Positions 1-8,100 of a stretch of DNA of 64,000 nucleotides are shown here, in pieces; the stretch's first letter is position 1; the number at the start of each line of letters is the position of its first letter. Source of the DNA: PKWO01 sp036384915 (GTDB lineage Bacteria > Pseudomonadota > Gammaproteobacteria > Burkholderiales > Burkholderiaceae_D); the NCBI GenBank assembly GCA_036384915.1, contig DASVLJ010000060.1:38810-102809 (forward strand), given 5' to 3'. Below the pieces are notes generated by a model, which made no database searches, was not told where the DNA came from, and worked only from the letters and a program-made list of their open reading frames with translations. A program made the position numbers and the translations under genes.

Positions 1-1
1 A

Positions 2-583
2 GCAGGGCGGATCGACGTCGTATGCGGCCTGGGCCGCACGCCTGAACGGGAACAGCAACTCGTCATTCCCGCCGTCGTATTGTATGACGACACGCTCGTC
101 GCCGCCGTGCGTGCAGGCGATTCGCTGCGCGTAAGCGAACTGGCTGAACTGAAGAAATTGCCGCCGTCGGACACCATCCTGCTGACCCACGGCGCGCGCC
201 TGGTCGGACGCCTGGCCGAACTGGGCGTGCGCCAGGTCGACGAAGGCGCCAAGTCGCCCGCCGACAACCTGGAAAAACTGGTGCGCGGGCGCGGGCGGGT
301 GTTTTTATTCCATGAACCCGGCCTGACCTGGGAAATCCGGCAGGCGCACCTGGAAGACAAGGTGGAAGTGCTGCCGGCGGTCTTGAGTGTCGATCAGCAC
401 TATTTGATGCTGTCGCGCCGTGTGCCGGCCGAGCAGGTCAAGCGCATTACCGCCGCGCTGATCGAGCTGAAAAACGACGGCACCCTGCACGAAATCGCGG
501 CGCGCTGGTCGCCGGGATTACGCAGACGCCATGGCGCTTCGCAGGAACGGGAGGCCTCCGCAACCATGGCCGAGTCGCGTTAG
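2..583 (+). CDS. Periplasmic solute-binding protein, family 3-like (5' end outside window)
   Basis: The reading frame is open from the left edge, so the N-terminus and signal peptide are missing and about 193 residues remain. The stretch GRIDVVCGLGRTPEREQQL followed by YDDTLVAAVRAGD is typical of the second half of SBP_bac_3-type binding proteins, where the ligand cleft residues and the hinge return lie. The C-terminal segment with LKNDGTLHEIAARW is the usual final helix of this family. The role would be periplasmic ligand capture for an ABC transporter or an orphan sensor; no permease or ATPase gene follows. The last ~25 residues are basic and low-complexity. The TTG at 80 is an internal codon, not a start. 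Confidence 0.75.
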   Translation, partial: AGRIDVVCGLGRTPEREQQLVIPAVVLYDDTLVAAVRAGDSLRVSELAELKKLPPSDTILLTHGARLVGRLAELGVRQVDEGAKSPADNLEKLVRGRGRVFLFHEPGLTWEIRQAHLEDKVEVLPAVLSVDQHYLMLSRRVPAEQVKRITAALIELKNDGTLHEIAARWSPGLRRRHGASQEREASATMAESR

Positions 584-597
584 CCGGGCAATCGCGG

Positions 598-1038
598 CTA
601 TTCCGCAGCTTGCGGCAGGATCTCGACGATTTCGAATGAGTGCGTGATCTCCGCCGTCTTGGCCATCATGATCGTGGCCGAGCAGTATTTTTCATGCGAC
701 AGCTTGATCGCGCGCTCCACCGCATTGGCCTTCAGCTTGTGCCCCGTCACCGTGAAATGGAAATTGATCCTGGTGAACACCTTGGGATCGGTTTCGGCGC
801 GTTCGGCGGTGAGCTTCACGTCGCAGCCGTGCACGTCTTCGCGGCCGCGCTTCAGCATCAAGACCACGTCATAGGCGGTGCAGCCGCCCGTGCCGGCCAA
901 GACCATTTCCATCGGACGCGGCGCCAGGTTGCGCCCGCCGCCATCGGGCGCGCCATCCATGGCGGCGATATGGCCCGAGCCGGTTTCGGCGACGAAGGTC
1001 ATGCCGGACTTGCCGGCCCAGCGTACGGTGCATTCCAT
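598..1038 (-). CDS. OsmC family peroxiredoxin-like protein
   Basis: A 146-residue protein with the two conserved cysteines of the OsmC/Ohr fold, in GTGGCTAYD (about residue 52) and EKYCSATIMM (about residue 118). Members reduce organic hydroperoxides or act as small thiol-dependent proteins in the cytoplasm. The short form with the N-terminal MECTVRWAGKSGMTF strand resembles the YhfA-like subgroup, whose substrate is not established. The ATG is preceded by GGGGA at a suitable distance. It lies 61 bp downstream of the chemoreceptor gene on the same strand, so co-transcription is possible but not needed. The C-terminus ends in EILPQAAE. Confidence 0.85.
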   Translation of the reverse strand: MECTVRWAGKSGMTFVAETGSGHIAAMDGAPDGGGRNLAPRPMEMVLAGTGGCTAYDVVLMLKRGREDVHGCDVKLTAERAETDPKVFTRINFHFTVTGHKLKANAVERAIKLSHEKYCSATIMMAKTAEITHSFEIVEILPQAAE

Positions 1039-1099
1039 GTTTGATTCCCCAGCAGATTGACGAATCGGTCATTCTACCGTGAATGGCCGACTCGACCGG

Positions 1100-2173
1100 T
1101 CACAGCCTGAAACGGGAGAGCGCCTCGCTCAGGCGTGCAGCCTGGTCGCGCAGGCTTTCCGCCGCTGCCGCGCTTTGCTCGACCAGGGCGGCGTTTTGCT
1201 GCGTGCTATCGTCCAGCCGCGCAACGGCCTCGCTCACGTCGGCCATGCCGGACAGTTGCGACTGCGCCGTGCTTTCGCATTCGCCGACCAGGCCCGCCAC
1301 TTCCTCGATCGAGGCCACCACGGCATGCATGCTGTCGCCGGTATCGTTGACCAGCTTGGCTCCCACGTCGACCTGGTTCACCGATTCGGTGATCAAGTCC
1401 TTGATTTCCTTGGCTGCCGAAGCGCTGCGCTGGGCCAGGTTGCGCACTTCCGTCGCCACCACGGCAAAGCCGCGCCCCTGTTCGCCGGCGCGCGCGGCTT
1501 CCACGGCGGCGTTCAAGGCAAGGATATTGGTCTGGAATGCGATGCCGTCGATCACGCCGATGATGTCGGCGATCTTTTTCGAGGACTTGCTGACTTCTTC
1601 CATTGCCGCCACGGTCTGGCTTACCAGGCTGCCGCTGCCGTGAGCGCGCTGCGTGGCTTCCTCGGCCAGGCGCCGCACGCGTTGCAAGGCATCGCCGATA
1701 CGCGCACTTTCGCTCATCTCGCGCAAGGCGCTGCTGGCGCGCTGCAATTCGATGCCGGACTGTTCGGTGCGCACGCTCAAGTCCTGGTTGCCGGAGGCAA
1801 TCTCGGATGCCGCCGTGGCAACCTGCTGGGCGCCCTCGTTGACCGTGGCCAGGAGCGCGCGCAAGGCTTGTTGCAGGCTGGCGAAAGCGCCCAGCGCGGT
1901 GCGCGCGGCGTCGTTGCCTTCGACGGGAACCGGTGTCGAGAGATCGCCGGCGGCCATGGTCGCCGCGCTTGTCACCATGCTGGCGACGAACCCCTTGACC
2001 GCGGTGGCGCCGCTCAAATAGATCAGGAACCCGAGAACGACGAAGACGGTGCTGGAACCGAGCGTGGCGCCGGGCGACCAGCCGCGGTACACCCCAAGCC
2101 CGACGCAGACTTGCGCCGTGACCAGGAAGCCGGTGAACAGGATGAAGCGTTGGGCAAGGGACAGATTGAACAT
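1100..2173 (-). CDS. Methyl-accepting chemotaxis protein with minimal periplasmic loop
   Basis: A 357-residue chemoreceptor. The start is placed at ATG 2173 (MFNLSLAQRF), because upstream codons to 2251 lack transmembrane or receptor features and a GAG-type ribosome site sits just before 2173. Two hydrophobic segments (about residues 9-28 and 38-60) are separated by only about 10 residues, so there is no room for a periplasmic ligand domain. A HAMP-like segment follows, then the coiled-coil signalling domain with the conserved hairpin (IAFQTNILALNAAVEAARAG, EQGRGFAVVATEVRNLAQ). It would form trimers of dimers and control CheA. The sensed input must be cytoplasmic, membrane-borne or delivered by a partner. 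Confidence 0.9.
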   Translation of the reverse strand: MFNLSLAQRFILFTGFLVTAQVCVGLGVYRGWSPGATLGSSTVFVVLGFLIYLSGATAVKGFVASMVTSAATMAAGDLSTPVPVEGNDAARTALGAFASLQQALRALLATVNEGAQQVATAASEIASGNQDLSVRTEQSGIELQRASSALREMSESARIGDALQRVRRLAEEATQRAHGSGSLVSQTVAAMEEVSKSSKKIADIIGVIDGIAFQTNILALNAAVEAARAGEQGRGFAVVATEVRNLAQRSASAAKEIKDLITESVNQVDVGAKLVNDTGDSMHAVVASIEEVAGLVGECESTAQSQLSGMADVSEAVARLDDSTQQNAALVEQSAAAAESLRDQAARLSEALSRFRL

Positions 2174-2322
2174 GGAGCTGCGCTCTCGGTGTGCATTGGG
2201 AAATTCATGTTTGCACAAAAGCGGTGCGCTCGCAATGAAAGTACGCCACAAGTTGCGCGCTTAGGGTAAGCTAAGCGACGTTTTTTACAATCGTTATCAA
2301 TTCAAATAGAGTAATCCACGCC

Positions 2323-2829
2323 ATGCTTGCCTCGCTTGCATCCTCCGGATTGGCCGTACGGCCTGCCACGTCCGGCGACCAGCCTTTTCTCGAGACGCTG
2401 TTCCGCAGCGCGCGGCCCGATCTGCAATTCATCGACGCCGACCGCGACTTCGTCGAAGCCGTGATCGAGCAGCAGCACCAAGTACAGCAGCAGGGCGCGG
2501 GCGAGAACTTTCCCGACGCGATGCACTTCGTGATCGAAAAGACACAGCACAACATTGGCGCACTGGTGGTCGATTTCGGCCCCAGCGAGGTGCGCGTGCT
2601 CTACATTGCCTTTGTTCCCACAGCGCGCGGCCTGGGTTATGGCAAGACCATCCTGCAGGGCGTGCAACAGGCCGCCACGCAAAACCGCTGCCCGGTGGCC
2701 GTCACGGTCTGGCGCAGCAATCCCGGCGCGAAGAAAATCTACCTTGAACTTGGATTCAAGGTGGAGGAAAGCCACGCGACCGCCGAGCGCATGGTGTGGT
2801 ATCCCGGCGCTTCGCTGGTGCAGGCTTGA
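2323..2829 (+). CDS. GNAT family N-acetyltransferase
   Basis: A 168-residue Gcn5-related N-acetyltransferase. The acetyl-CoA loop is visible as ARGLGYGKTILQGV (about residues 107-120), preceded by the VLYIAFVPT strand and followed by NPGAKKIYLELGFK (motif B, with Tyr/Leu that close the active site). The acceptor substrate cannot be read from sequence. It lies divergent from the chemoreceptor and convergent with the DUF6916 gene, separated by only 18 bp. GNAT genes next to tail-collar/DUF6916 genes recur in related genomes (family knowledge from memory), so it may belong to the surface-protein island. Confidence 0.85.
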   Translation: MLASLASSGLAVRPATSGDQPFLETLFRSARPDLQFIDADRDFVEAVIEQQHQVQQQGAGENFPDAMHFVIEKTQHNIGALVVDFGPSEVRVLYIAFVPTARGLGYGKTILQGVQQAATQNRCPVAVTVWRSNPGAKKIYLELGFKVEESHATAERMVWYPGASLVQA

Positions 2830-2847
2830 GGGAGCGTTCTTCCCCCG

Positions 2848-3162
2848 TTAATTGAATATCACTTCGTAATACGCCTTGGAAGGATCGCGACCGGCCGGCG
2901 CCACGCGGGAAACGTAGGCATTCTCGAGCAGGGCCCGATCCTGGTGCCGAAGATGGCAAGGGCCGGCGACAAATTCATTGGCTTCGGCAACCAATCCCAG
3001 CGTGAAAGGTGTGCGTGGCGATGCCGCATGCGGATTGCGTGCCTTGGGCGAGAGCCAGGTTCCCTCGATTTGCACAGTCAGCGAGCTGCCGTCGGGCAGG
3101 GACATCGTGCAGGCTTGCCCGGTCAAAGGCGAAAATTGTTCGGCATCGGCTTGGTCGAGCAT
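2848..3162 (-). CDS. DUF6916-like small protein
   Basis: A 104-residue protein starting MLDQADAEQFSPLTGQ and carrying a beta-rich pattern, with SLTVQIEGTWLSP and PFTLGLVAEAN in the middle and a C-terminal strand YYEVIFN. The pattern fits the DUF6916 family, found beside microcystin-dependent-protein/tail-collar genes; its function is unknown. No signal peptide or membrane segment is present. The predicted start has only a weak ribosome site. It follows the tail-collar gene on the same strand, but a strong hairpin (3204-3238) lies between them, so its expression may be partly uncoupled. Confidence 0.6.
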   Translation of the reverse strand: MLDQADAEQFSPLTGQACTMSLPDGSSLTVQIEGTWLSPKARNPHAASPRTPFTLGLVAEANEFVAGPCHLRHQDRALLENAYVSRVAPAGRDPSKAYYEVIFN

Positions 3163-3203
3163 GGTCCGGTCTTGGTGAAGATAGCAATAGGCAATGATAC
3201 AGA

Positions 3204-3238
3204 GAAGGGCGCCGCATTGGCAAAATGCGGCGCCCTTC
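3204..3238 (-). terminator. Strong hairpin after the tail-collar gene
   Basis: A perfect 15-bp stem (arms 3204-3218 and 3224-3238) with a five-base loop lies 22 bp downstream of the tail-collar stop codon. Reading on the minus strand the hairpin is followed by a T-containing but not strongly T-rich stretch, so it is either a terminator of moderate efficiency or an attenuator before the DUF6916 gene. Confidence 0.65.
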
Positions 3239-3260
3239 AGGCGCTTGATTTTCCGGAAGC

Positions 3261-3890
3261 TTAGTTACGCGACGGGAAAATACCGTTCATGGCAATGCAG
3301 AAGTTCAGCGCCAGGTAGGGGTTCATCAGGTTGATCGGCAGACTGCTGCCGGTCATGCCGACCGCCACAGTGCCGCCGCCGCCGGAGCTGGTGGCGGTGA
3401 CGCCGTTGAGCGGGATGTCAGGGGTCGAGCTCGAAGGGGCCCAGATTTGCGCCGCAAATCCCGTGCCCGCCGGCGATGCGGCGAGCGTATTGTTACTCGT
3501 GCTCGGCGCAGTGCTGTACGGCGTCGTGCTGGGAGGCGTGGACAGTGCCTTGACGCTGACGGAAACACTGCCGCCGCCGGAAGGTGTGAACGTGGCCGGA
3601 TGGTTATGCTGCGGCAGGTTTTGCAGCGTCAACGATTCCTGGTAGGCACCGCCGTTTTCGCCGATCACGTAAGTCGGCAGCCCTAGGCCTTGGCCCATGC
3701 TGATCGGCACGCGGCCGCGCAGGTCCGGCAGCTGGAAATTCGACGTGCCGTTGCCGCCGTAGAAGGTGCCGATCAAGGCAAACACGGCTTGGTATTGCGA
3801 GATCGCGACGGTCTGGCCGGCGCACATTTGCCAGCCGCTGGGCGCGAAATTGAAACCGAAGGGGATGATGCTGGCGATGTAGACTTCCAT
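3261..3890 (-). CDS. Tail-collar / microcystin-dependent-protein-like surface protein
   Basis: A 209-residue protein with the phage tail-collar signature. It opens with a conserved N-terminal MEVYIASIIPFGFNFAPSGW, followed by CAGQTVAISQYQAVFALIGT and FYGGNGTSNFQLPDLRGRVP, and ends with LPINLMNPYLALNFCIAMNG. The middle (about residues 100-180) is Ser/Thr/Gly-rich, as in fibre regions. Family members occur both in phage tails and as chromosomal MdpB-like proteins of unknown function. No other phage gene is nearby, so a domesticated role is more likely. The ATG has a strong AAGGAG site. The gene is divergent from the sulfotransferase/giant-protein operon across a 345-bp regulatory region. Confidence 0.85.
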   Translation of the reverse strand: MEVYIASIIPFGFNFAPSGWQMCAGQTVAISQYQAVFALIGTFYGGNGTSNFQLPDLRGRVPISMGQGLGLPTYVIGENGGAYQESLTLQNLPQHNHPATFTPSGGGSVSVSVKALSTPPSTTPYSTAPSTSNNTLAASPAGTGFAAQIWAPSSSTPDIPLNGVTATSSGGGGTVAVGMTGSSLPINLMNPYLALNFCIAMNGIFPSRN

Positions 3891-4049
3891 GTCTTGCTCC
3901 TTAGTGTGATGTGATTGGGCAAAGAAGGCCGCCCCTGATAATTCTCCCCGGCAATTTTTCGCGCAGAATGCCGGTGTCTCAAGATTGCGGGAGATTTCAG
4001 GGTGCGATTGAAGCGCGACACTTTTAACACAAGGAAAGTAACGAAGCTA

Positions 4050-4067
4050 CCTGTCAACTTTGATAGG
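4050..4067. promoter_or_regulatory. LuxR-type box-like palindrome (site 1)
   Basis: CCTGTCAACTTTGATAGG is an 18-bp palindrome with one mismatched pair and a two-base centre. It fits the CT-N12-AG pattern of LuxR/LasR-family binding sites. A close match lies upstream of the MNIO operon (28209-28226). Regulator identity is inferred only from the pattern; no LuxR gene is in the window. Confidence 0.45.
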
Positions 4068-4089
4068 AGGCAAAACAGCGGATTTCGGG

Positions 4090-4095
4090 TATAGT
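4090..4095 (+). promoter_or_regulatory. Possible -10 element upstream of sulfotransferase
   Basis: TATAGT 22 bp downstream of the palindrome at 4050-4067. No good -35 exists at 16-18 bp, which would suit an activator-dependent promoter. The leader to the TTG start would be about 135 nt. Confidence 0.3.
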
Positions 4096-4235
4096 GTCCG
4101 ATCGTCATTTTGATGTGCTTCCGAAGCGAAAAAAATGATACTTTCGGGAGGTCAATTACGGGTGACTTCGTGTAATATTGCTGCAAAAACAATAATTAAA
4201 ACCGGCAAGCAACACGAGTAAACGGGGGAGTCAGG

Positions 4236-5066
4236 TTGGAAAGTCGCAAATTTCATTTCATCACCGGTCTGCCGCGTTCCGGTTCGACGTTGTTGTCGGC
4301 CCTGCTCCTGCAAAACCCCGCCTTTCACGCCGGCATGACCAGCCCGGTGGGGACGCTGTTTTCCACCATGCTCGGCCAGTTTTCGGCCGGCAGCGAATTC
4401 GGCCCTGTCATCACGCATGAACAGCGCCGGCGCCTGCTCGGCGGGCTGTTCGAGAATTATTACGCCGACCATCAAGGCAAGCGGGTGATCTTCGACACCA
4501 ACCGCATGTGGGCGGCCAAATTACCGGCCGTGCTCGACCTGTTCCCGAATGCCAAAATCGTTGCTTGCGTGCGCAACGTTGCCTGGGTGATGGACAGCAT
4601 AGAACGGCTGTACCGCGCCAATCCCTATGAAAACACCAAGCTCTTCGTCGACGACGTGGAGCGCAACACCGTCTACAGCCGCGTCGATACGCTGGCCCAA
4701 CGCAACCGCCTGGTCGGTTTTCCCTGGGCTGCGCTGAAGGAGGCGTATTACGGCGAACATGCCAAATCCATGCTGGTGGTGGATTACGACCTGCTGACGC
4801 AGGCGCCGGAAAAGGTGCTGCGCCTGATCTACGAATTCCTCGGCGAGCCATGGTACGGGCACGATTTCGACAACGTGGAATACGACGCGCCCGAATTCGA
4901 CCAGGCGCTGGGCTTGTCGGGCCTGCATCGCGTCAGGCGCAAGGTGGGCGTGGAAGCGCGCCGCACCATTTTGCCGCCGGACCTGTTTGAACAATACGCC
5001 AAGCTGTCGTTCTGGAACGACGGTGCGGGAAGCGAAGCCCAGGTGATTCGCGCCAAGGCAAACTGA
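4236..5066 (+). CDS. Sulfotransferase family protein
   Basis: A 276-residue soluble protein with the 5'-phosphosulfate-binding loop FITGLPRSGSTLLSALL at residues 8-24 and a downstream VACVRNVAWVMDSIERLYR (3'-phosphate-binding Arg/Ser region), as in PAPS-dependent sulfotransferases. These move a sulfuryl group from PAPS to a hydroxyl or amine on a sugar, lipid or protein. The start is TTG at 4236, five bases after a strong GGGGGAG, and in-frame ATG codons come too late to keep the P-loop. It lies 50 bp upstream of the giant LEPR/DUF4347 gene, on the same strand with no terminator between, so it probably belongs to that operon. Its acceptor is unknown; the giant protein or a surface glycan are candidates by inference. 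Confidence 0.85.
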   Translation: MESRKFHFITGLPRSGSTLLSALLLQNPAFHAGMTSPVGTLFSTMLGQFSAGSEFGPVITHEQRRRLLGGLFENYYADHQGKRVIFDTNRMWAAKLPAVLDLFPNAKIVACVRNVAWVMDSIERLYRANPYENTKLFVDDVERNTVYSRVDTLAQRNRLVGFPWAALKEAYYGEHAKSMLVVDYDLLTQAPEKVLRLIYEFLGEPWYGHDFDNVEYDAPEFDQALGLSGLHRVRRKVGVEARRTILPPDLFEQYAKLSFWNDGAGSEAQVIRAKAN

Positions 5067-5116
5067 ACGCAAGACCAAGCTGCTGCACGAAGTACCGACC
5101 AGGGAAGGAAAGAATC

Positions 5117-8100
5117 ATGTGGTGGAACAAGACTTCTGACAAATCCTCCGGCAAGCAAGCCGCAAAAAAGACCGTGCAGACCGTGCAGCAGATGCCGCGC
5201 CGCAAAGCCTTGATGATGGCGCTCGAGCCGCGCTACATGTTCGACGGCGCGGTCGCTGCGACGCATGCCGAAGCTGCGCATCAGCTGCATGCCGAGGCGG
5301 AGCATGGTTTCGCCCTCGACCACGTGCGCACGGTCGCCGCAGCGCAGACACAGATTGCGCAAGTTGCAGCGTCAGGCCCTGCGGTAGTCTTCGTCGACTC
5401 GCGCGTCACCGATGCCGCCAGCCTGTTGAAGGGCGTGGCTCCCGGCACCGAGGTCGTCACCCTGAACGCCAATCAGGATGGCTTGCAACAGATCGCCAGC
5501 TATCTCGCGGCACACCGCGAAGTCGGCTCGGTCGAAATCATTGCGCACGGCAGCGACGGCGAGTTGCTGCTGGGCGACACCAACTTGACTGTGGCCAATG
5601 TCAATTCCTACGCCCAGGAGTTGGGGGCCATTGGCGGCAACCTGAAGCAAGGCGCGGACATCCTGGTCTATGCCTGCGACACCGCCGCCGATGCGACGGG
5701 CAAGGACTTCGTCGGCAGCCTGGCCCAGCTGACCGGGCATGCCGTGGCTGCGTCCACCGCGACAGTCGGGCGCGACGGCTCTTGGGAACTCGGATTCGAA
5801 ACAGGCGACATCTCCGCCGTTCCCGTGCTTTCGGCGACAGCGGAGGCCGCGTACGGCTACGATCTGGGCACGATCGTCGTTACCAGCGGTAACGATAGCG
5901 GCGCAGGAACCCTGCGTGCGGCGATTGCCACGGCCAACAGCCAAAGCGGCGACATTATTTATTTTAGTGGCGTATCGACCGTCACGCTGTCCAGCGGCGT
6001 ATTGAACATTACGTCCAGCATGACGATCGAATCGGACCTTGCCGCCGATGGTAGCAGCCCGGTGACCATCAACGCCAATCACAGCAGCGGCGTACTCAAT
6101 ATTACGGGCGGGTCCGTCACCCTGATAGGCTTGGAAATTGAGAACGGCTTGATCTCCGGTAAAGGGGGCGGCTTCGGTGTCACGGCCGGCGGCAATGCTT
6201 ATGGTGCCGGTATTGCCGTTACCGGCGGTAGCACGGTAGTCACGATGAACCATGATTACCTGCTGGGTAATGCGGCGACGGGTGGCGGCGGTGCGGGTAG
6301 TCCGGCCGCGCCGGGCGGTTTTTATGCCGGCGGCGGCGGGAGCGGCATCAGTGGCGTTGGCGGGGCTCCCGGCGGGTCTTACGCTGCAACTGGCGGGGTT
6401 GCAGCTGGCTCTGGGGGAAGCGGGCATGGTGGTAACGGCGGATTCGGAGCGCTGACGGGATATAACGGCCAAGGGGGCTTCACTACTGGTGGCGCGGGCG
6501 GCGGCGCTAGCTCAACTTATACCGCTGGCGGCGCCGGCGGAACTGCGGGCATCGTGGGCGGCGGGGGCGGCGGATCAGGGGCCAATAACGGGACGGCGAC
6601 GACGCCAGGCTCCATTGGCGGCAGCGCTGTAGGTGGCCTTTTCGTCGGCAGCGGGTCCAAGGTCTACATGGCCAATACCCAATTTACCAACAACTATGGT
6701 GCGGGCGGCGGCGGCGGCGGCAGCTATACAGGTGTCGCCGGTAACGGCGGCAAGGGCGCCGGCGCCGTCATGGTCGCTTCTACCGGGATCTTGGAATACC
6801 AAAATAGCACAGTGAATTTCACTAATAACGTCGGCACCGGCGGTAGCGGCGGAACCAGCAAAACCGGCGGGGATAATGGCACCGCAGGCGTAAGTTCAGG
6901 AACAACCGGGATTGAAAACCCGGGCGGAGCGGGTACCGTGTCAAGCACCTATTCGCCGCCGACTACGGTCACTTCCGTCGCGGTGCCGAGCAACGGCACT
7001 TATCACGACGGCCAGACCTTGAGCTTTACCGTGAATTTTACCGGTAACGTGACCGTGACCGGCACGCCGGAATTGGCAATCACGCTCGACACCGGAGGGA
7101 CAGTCCAGGCGACCTATCAAAGCGGTTCCGGCGGTTCGGCCTTGGTGTTTTCCTATACCGTTACAGCCGGCGAACAGGATGCCACGGGTATTACGGTCGG
7201 CGCGTTGACGCTCAACAGCGGCACCATCAACGACAGCAACAGTAATGCCGCCGTATTGACATTGAATAACGTGGCCAGCACCTCCAGCGTCGACGTCCAG
7301 GCCATCCTTCCGACGGTATCGAGCATCAACATCGCCGGAAGCTCTCCGACCAACGGTACAAGCGAAAGCTTCACGGTGACGTATTCGGAAGCGATGAATC
7401 CCGCTACCGTGCTCAATACCGACTTTACGGCCACGCAGGTTTCCGGTTCGATCACCGATACCGGCATCACGGTCAGTGAAGTCAGCGCGAGCGTCTATAC
7501 TGTCACCGTCAATGGCGTCAGCGGCAATGGCGTCCTGCGCCTGGACATGAATTCCGGCACCAGCGAGCAGGACAGCTACGGCAATACCATCAGTGGCGGC
7601 CACACGGGCGATCAGACCTATACCGTGGACCAGACCCCGCCGACGGTATCGTCTATCGTGCCCGCCGGCGCCAATCCAGGCAAGGGCGGCAGCGAAACCT
7701 TCACCGTGACCTTCTCAGAAGCGGTGAGCGGCGTCGATGCCAGCGATTTCACTGCGGTGACCAGCGGCACTACGGACACCGGCATCTCGAGCGTCACGAC
7801 TGCCGACAACATCCACTATACGGTGACGGTGGGCGGCGTGGGCGGCAACGGCACGCTGGGCTTGAACCTCAACAGTTCCGGCACGGGTATTACCGACACA
7901 GCCGGTAATGCGATCTCGGGCGGCCTCACCGGCAGTACTTATACCATCGACACGACGCCGCCCACAGTGTCTTCGATCACGGCGCTGGGCAGCCTGACCA
8001 ACAACGCCAGCAGCGACGCGTTCACCGTCACCTTCTCCGAAGCGGTGACCGGCGTGACGGCATCCGACTTCACGCTGACAACGACCAATACCCCGGGCGG

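Larger units (their letters stand above)
3891..4235. other. 345-bp divergent regulatory region
   Basis: AT-richer than its surroundings and without a credible gene. It separates the tail-collar gene (leftward) from the sulfotransferase (rightward). It contains the 18-bp palindrome at 4050-4067, a TATAGT hexamer at 4090-4095 and a second AT-rich hexamer (TAATAT, 4173-4178). The sulfotransferase ribosome site GGGGGAG lies at 4224-4230. Confidence 0.7.

Noticed and set aside
2285..2315. Fur-box-like AT-rich stretch between the chemoreceptor and GNAT genes
   Set aside because: Only part of one arm matches the consensus, and neither gene suggests iron control.
2848..3890. Prophage remnant, suggested by the tail-collar domain
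   Set aside because: No integrase, capsid, terminase or other tail gene; such proteins are common as solitary chromosomal genes.
3773..4192. 139-codon minus-strand frame over the regulatory region
   Set aside because: It overlaps the tail-collar gene in another frame, covers the palindrome, and lacks a ribosome site and domain pattern.
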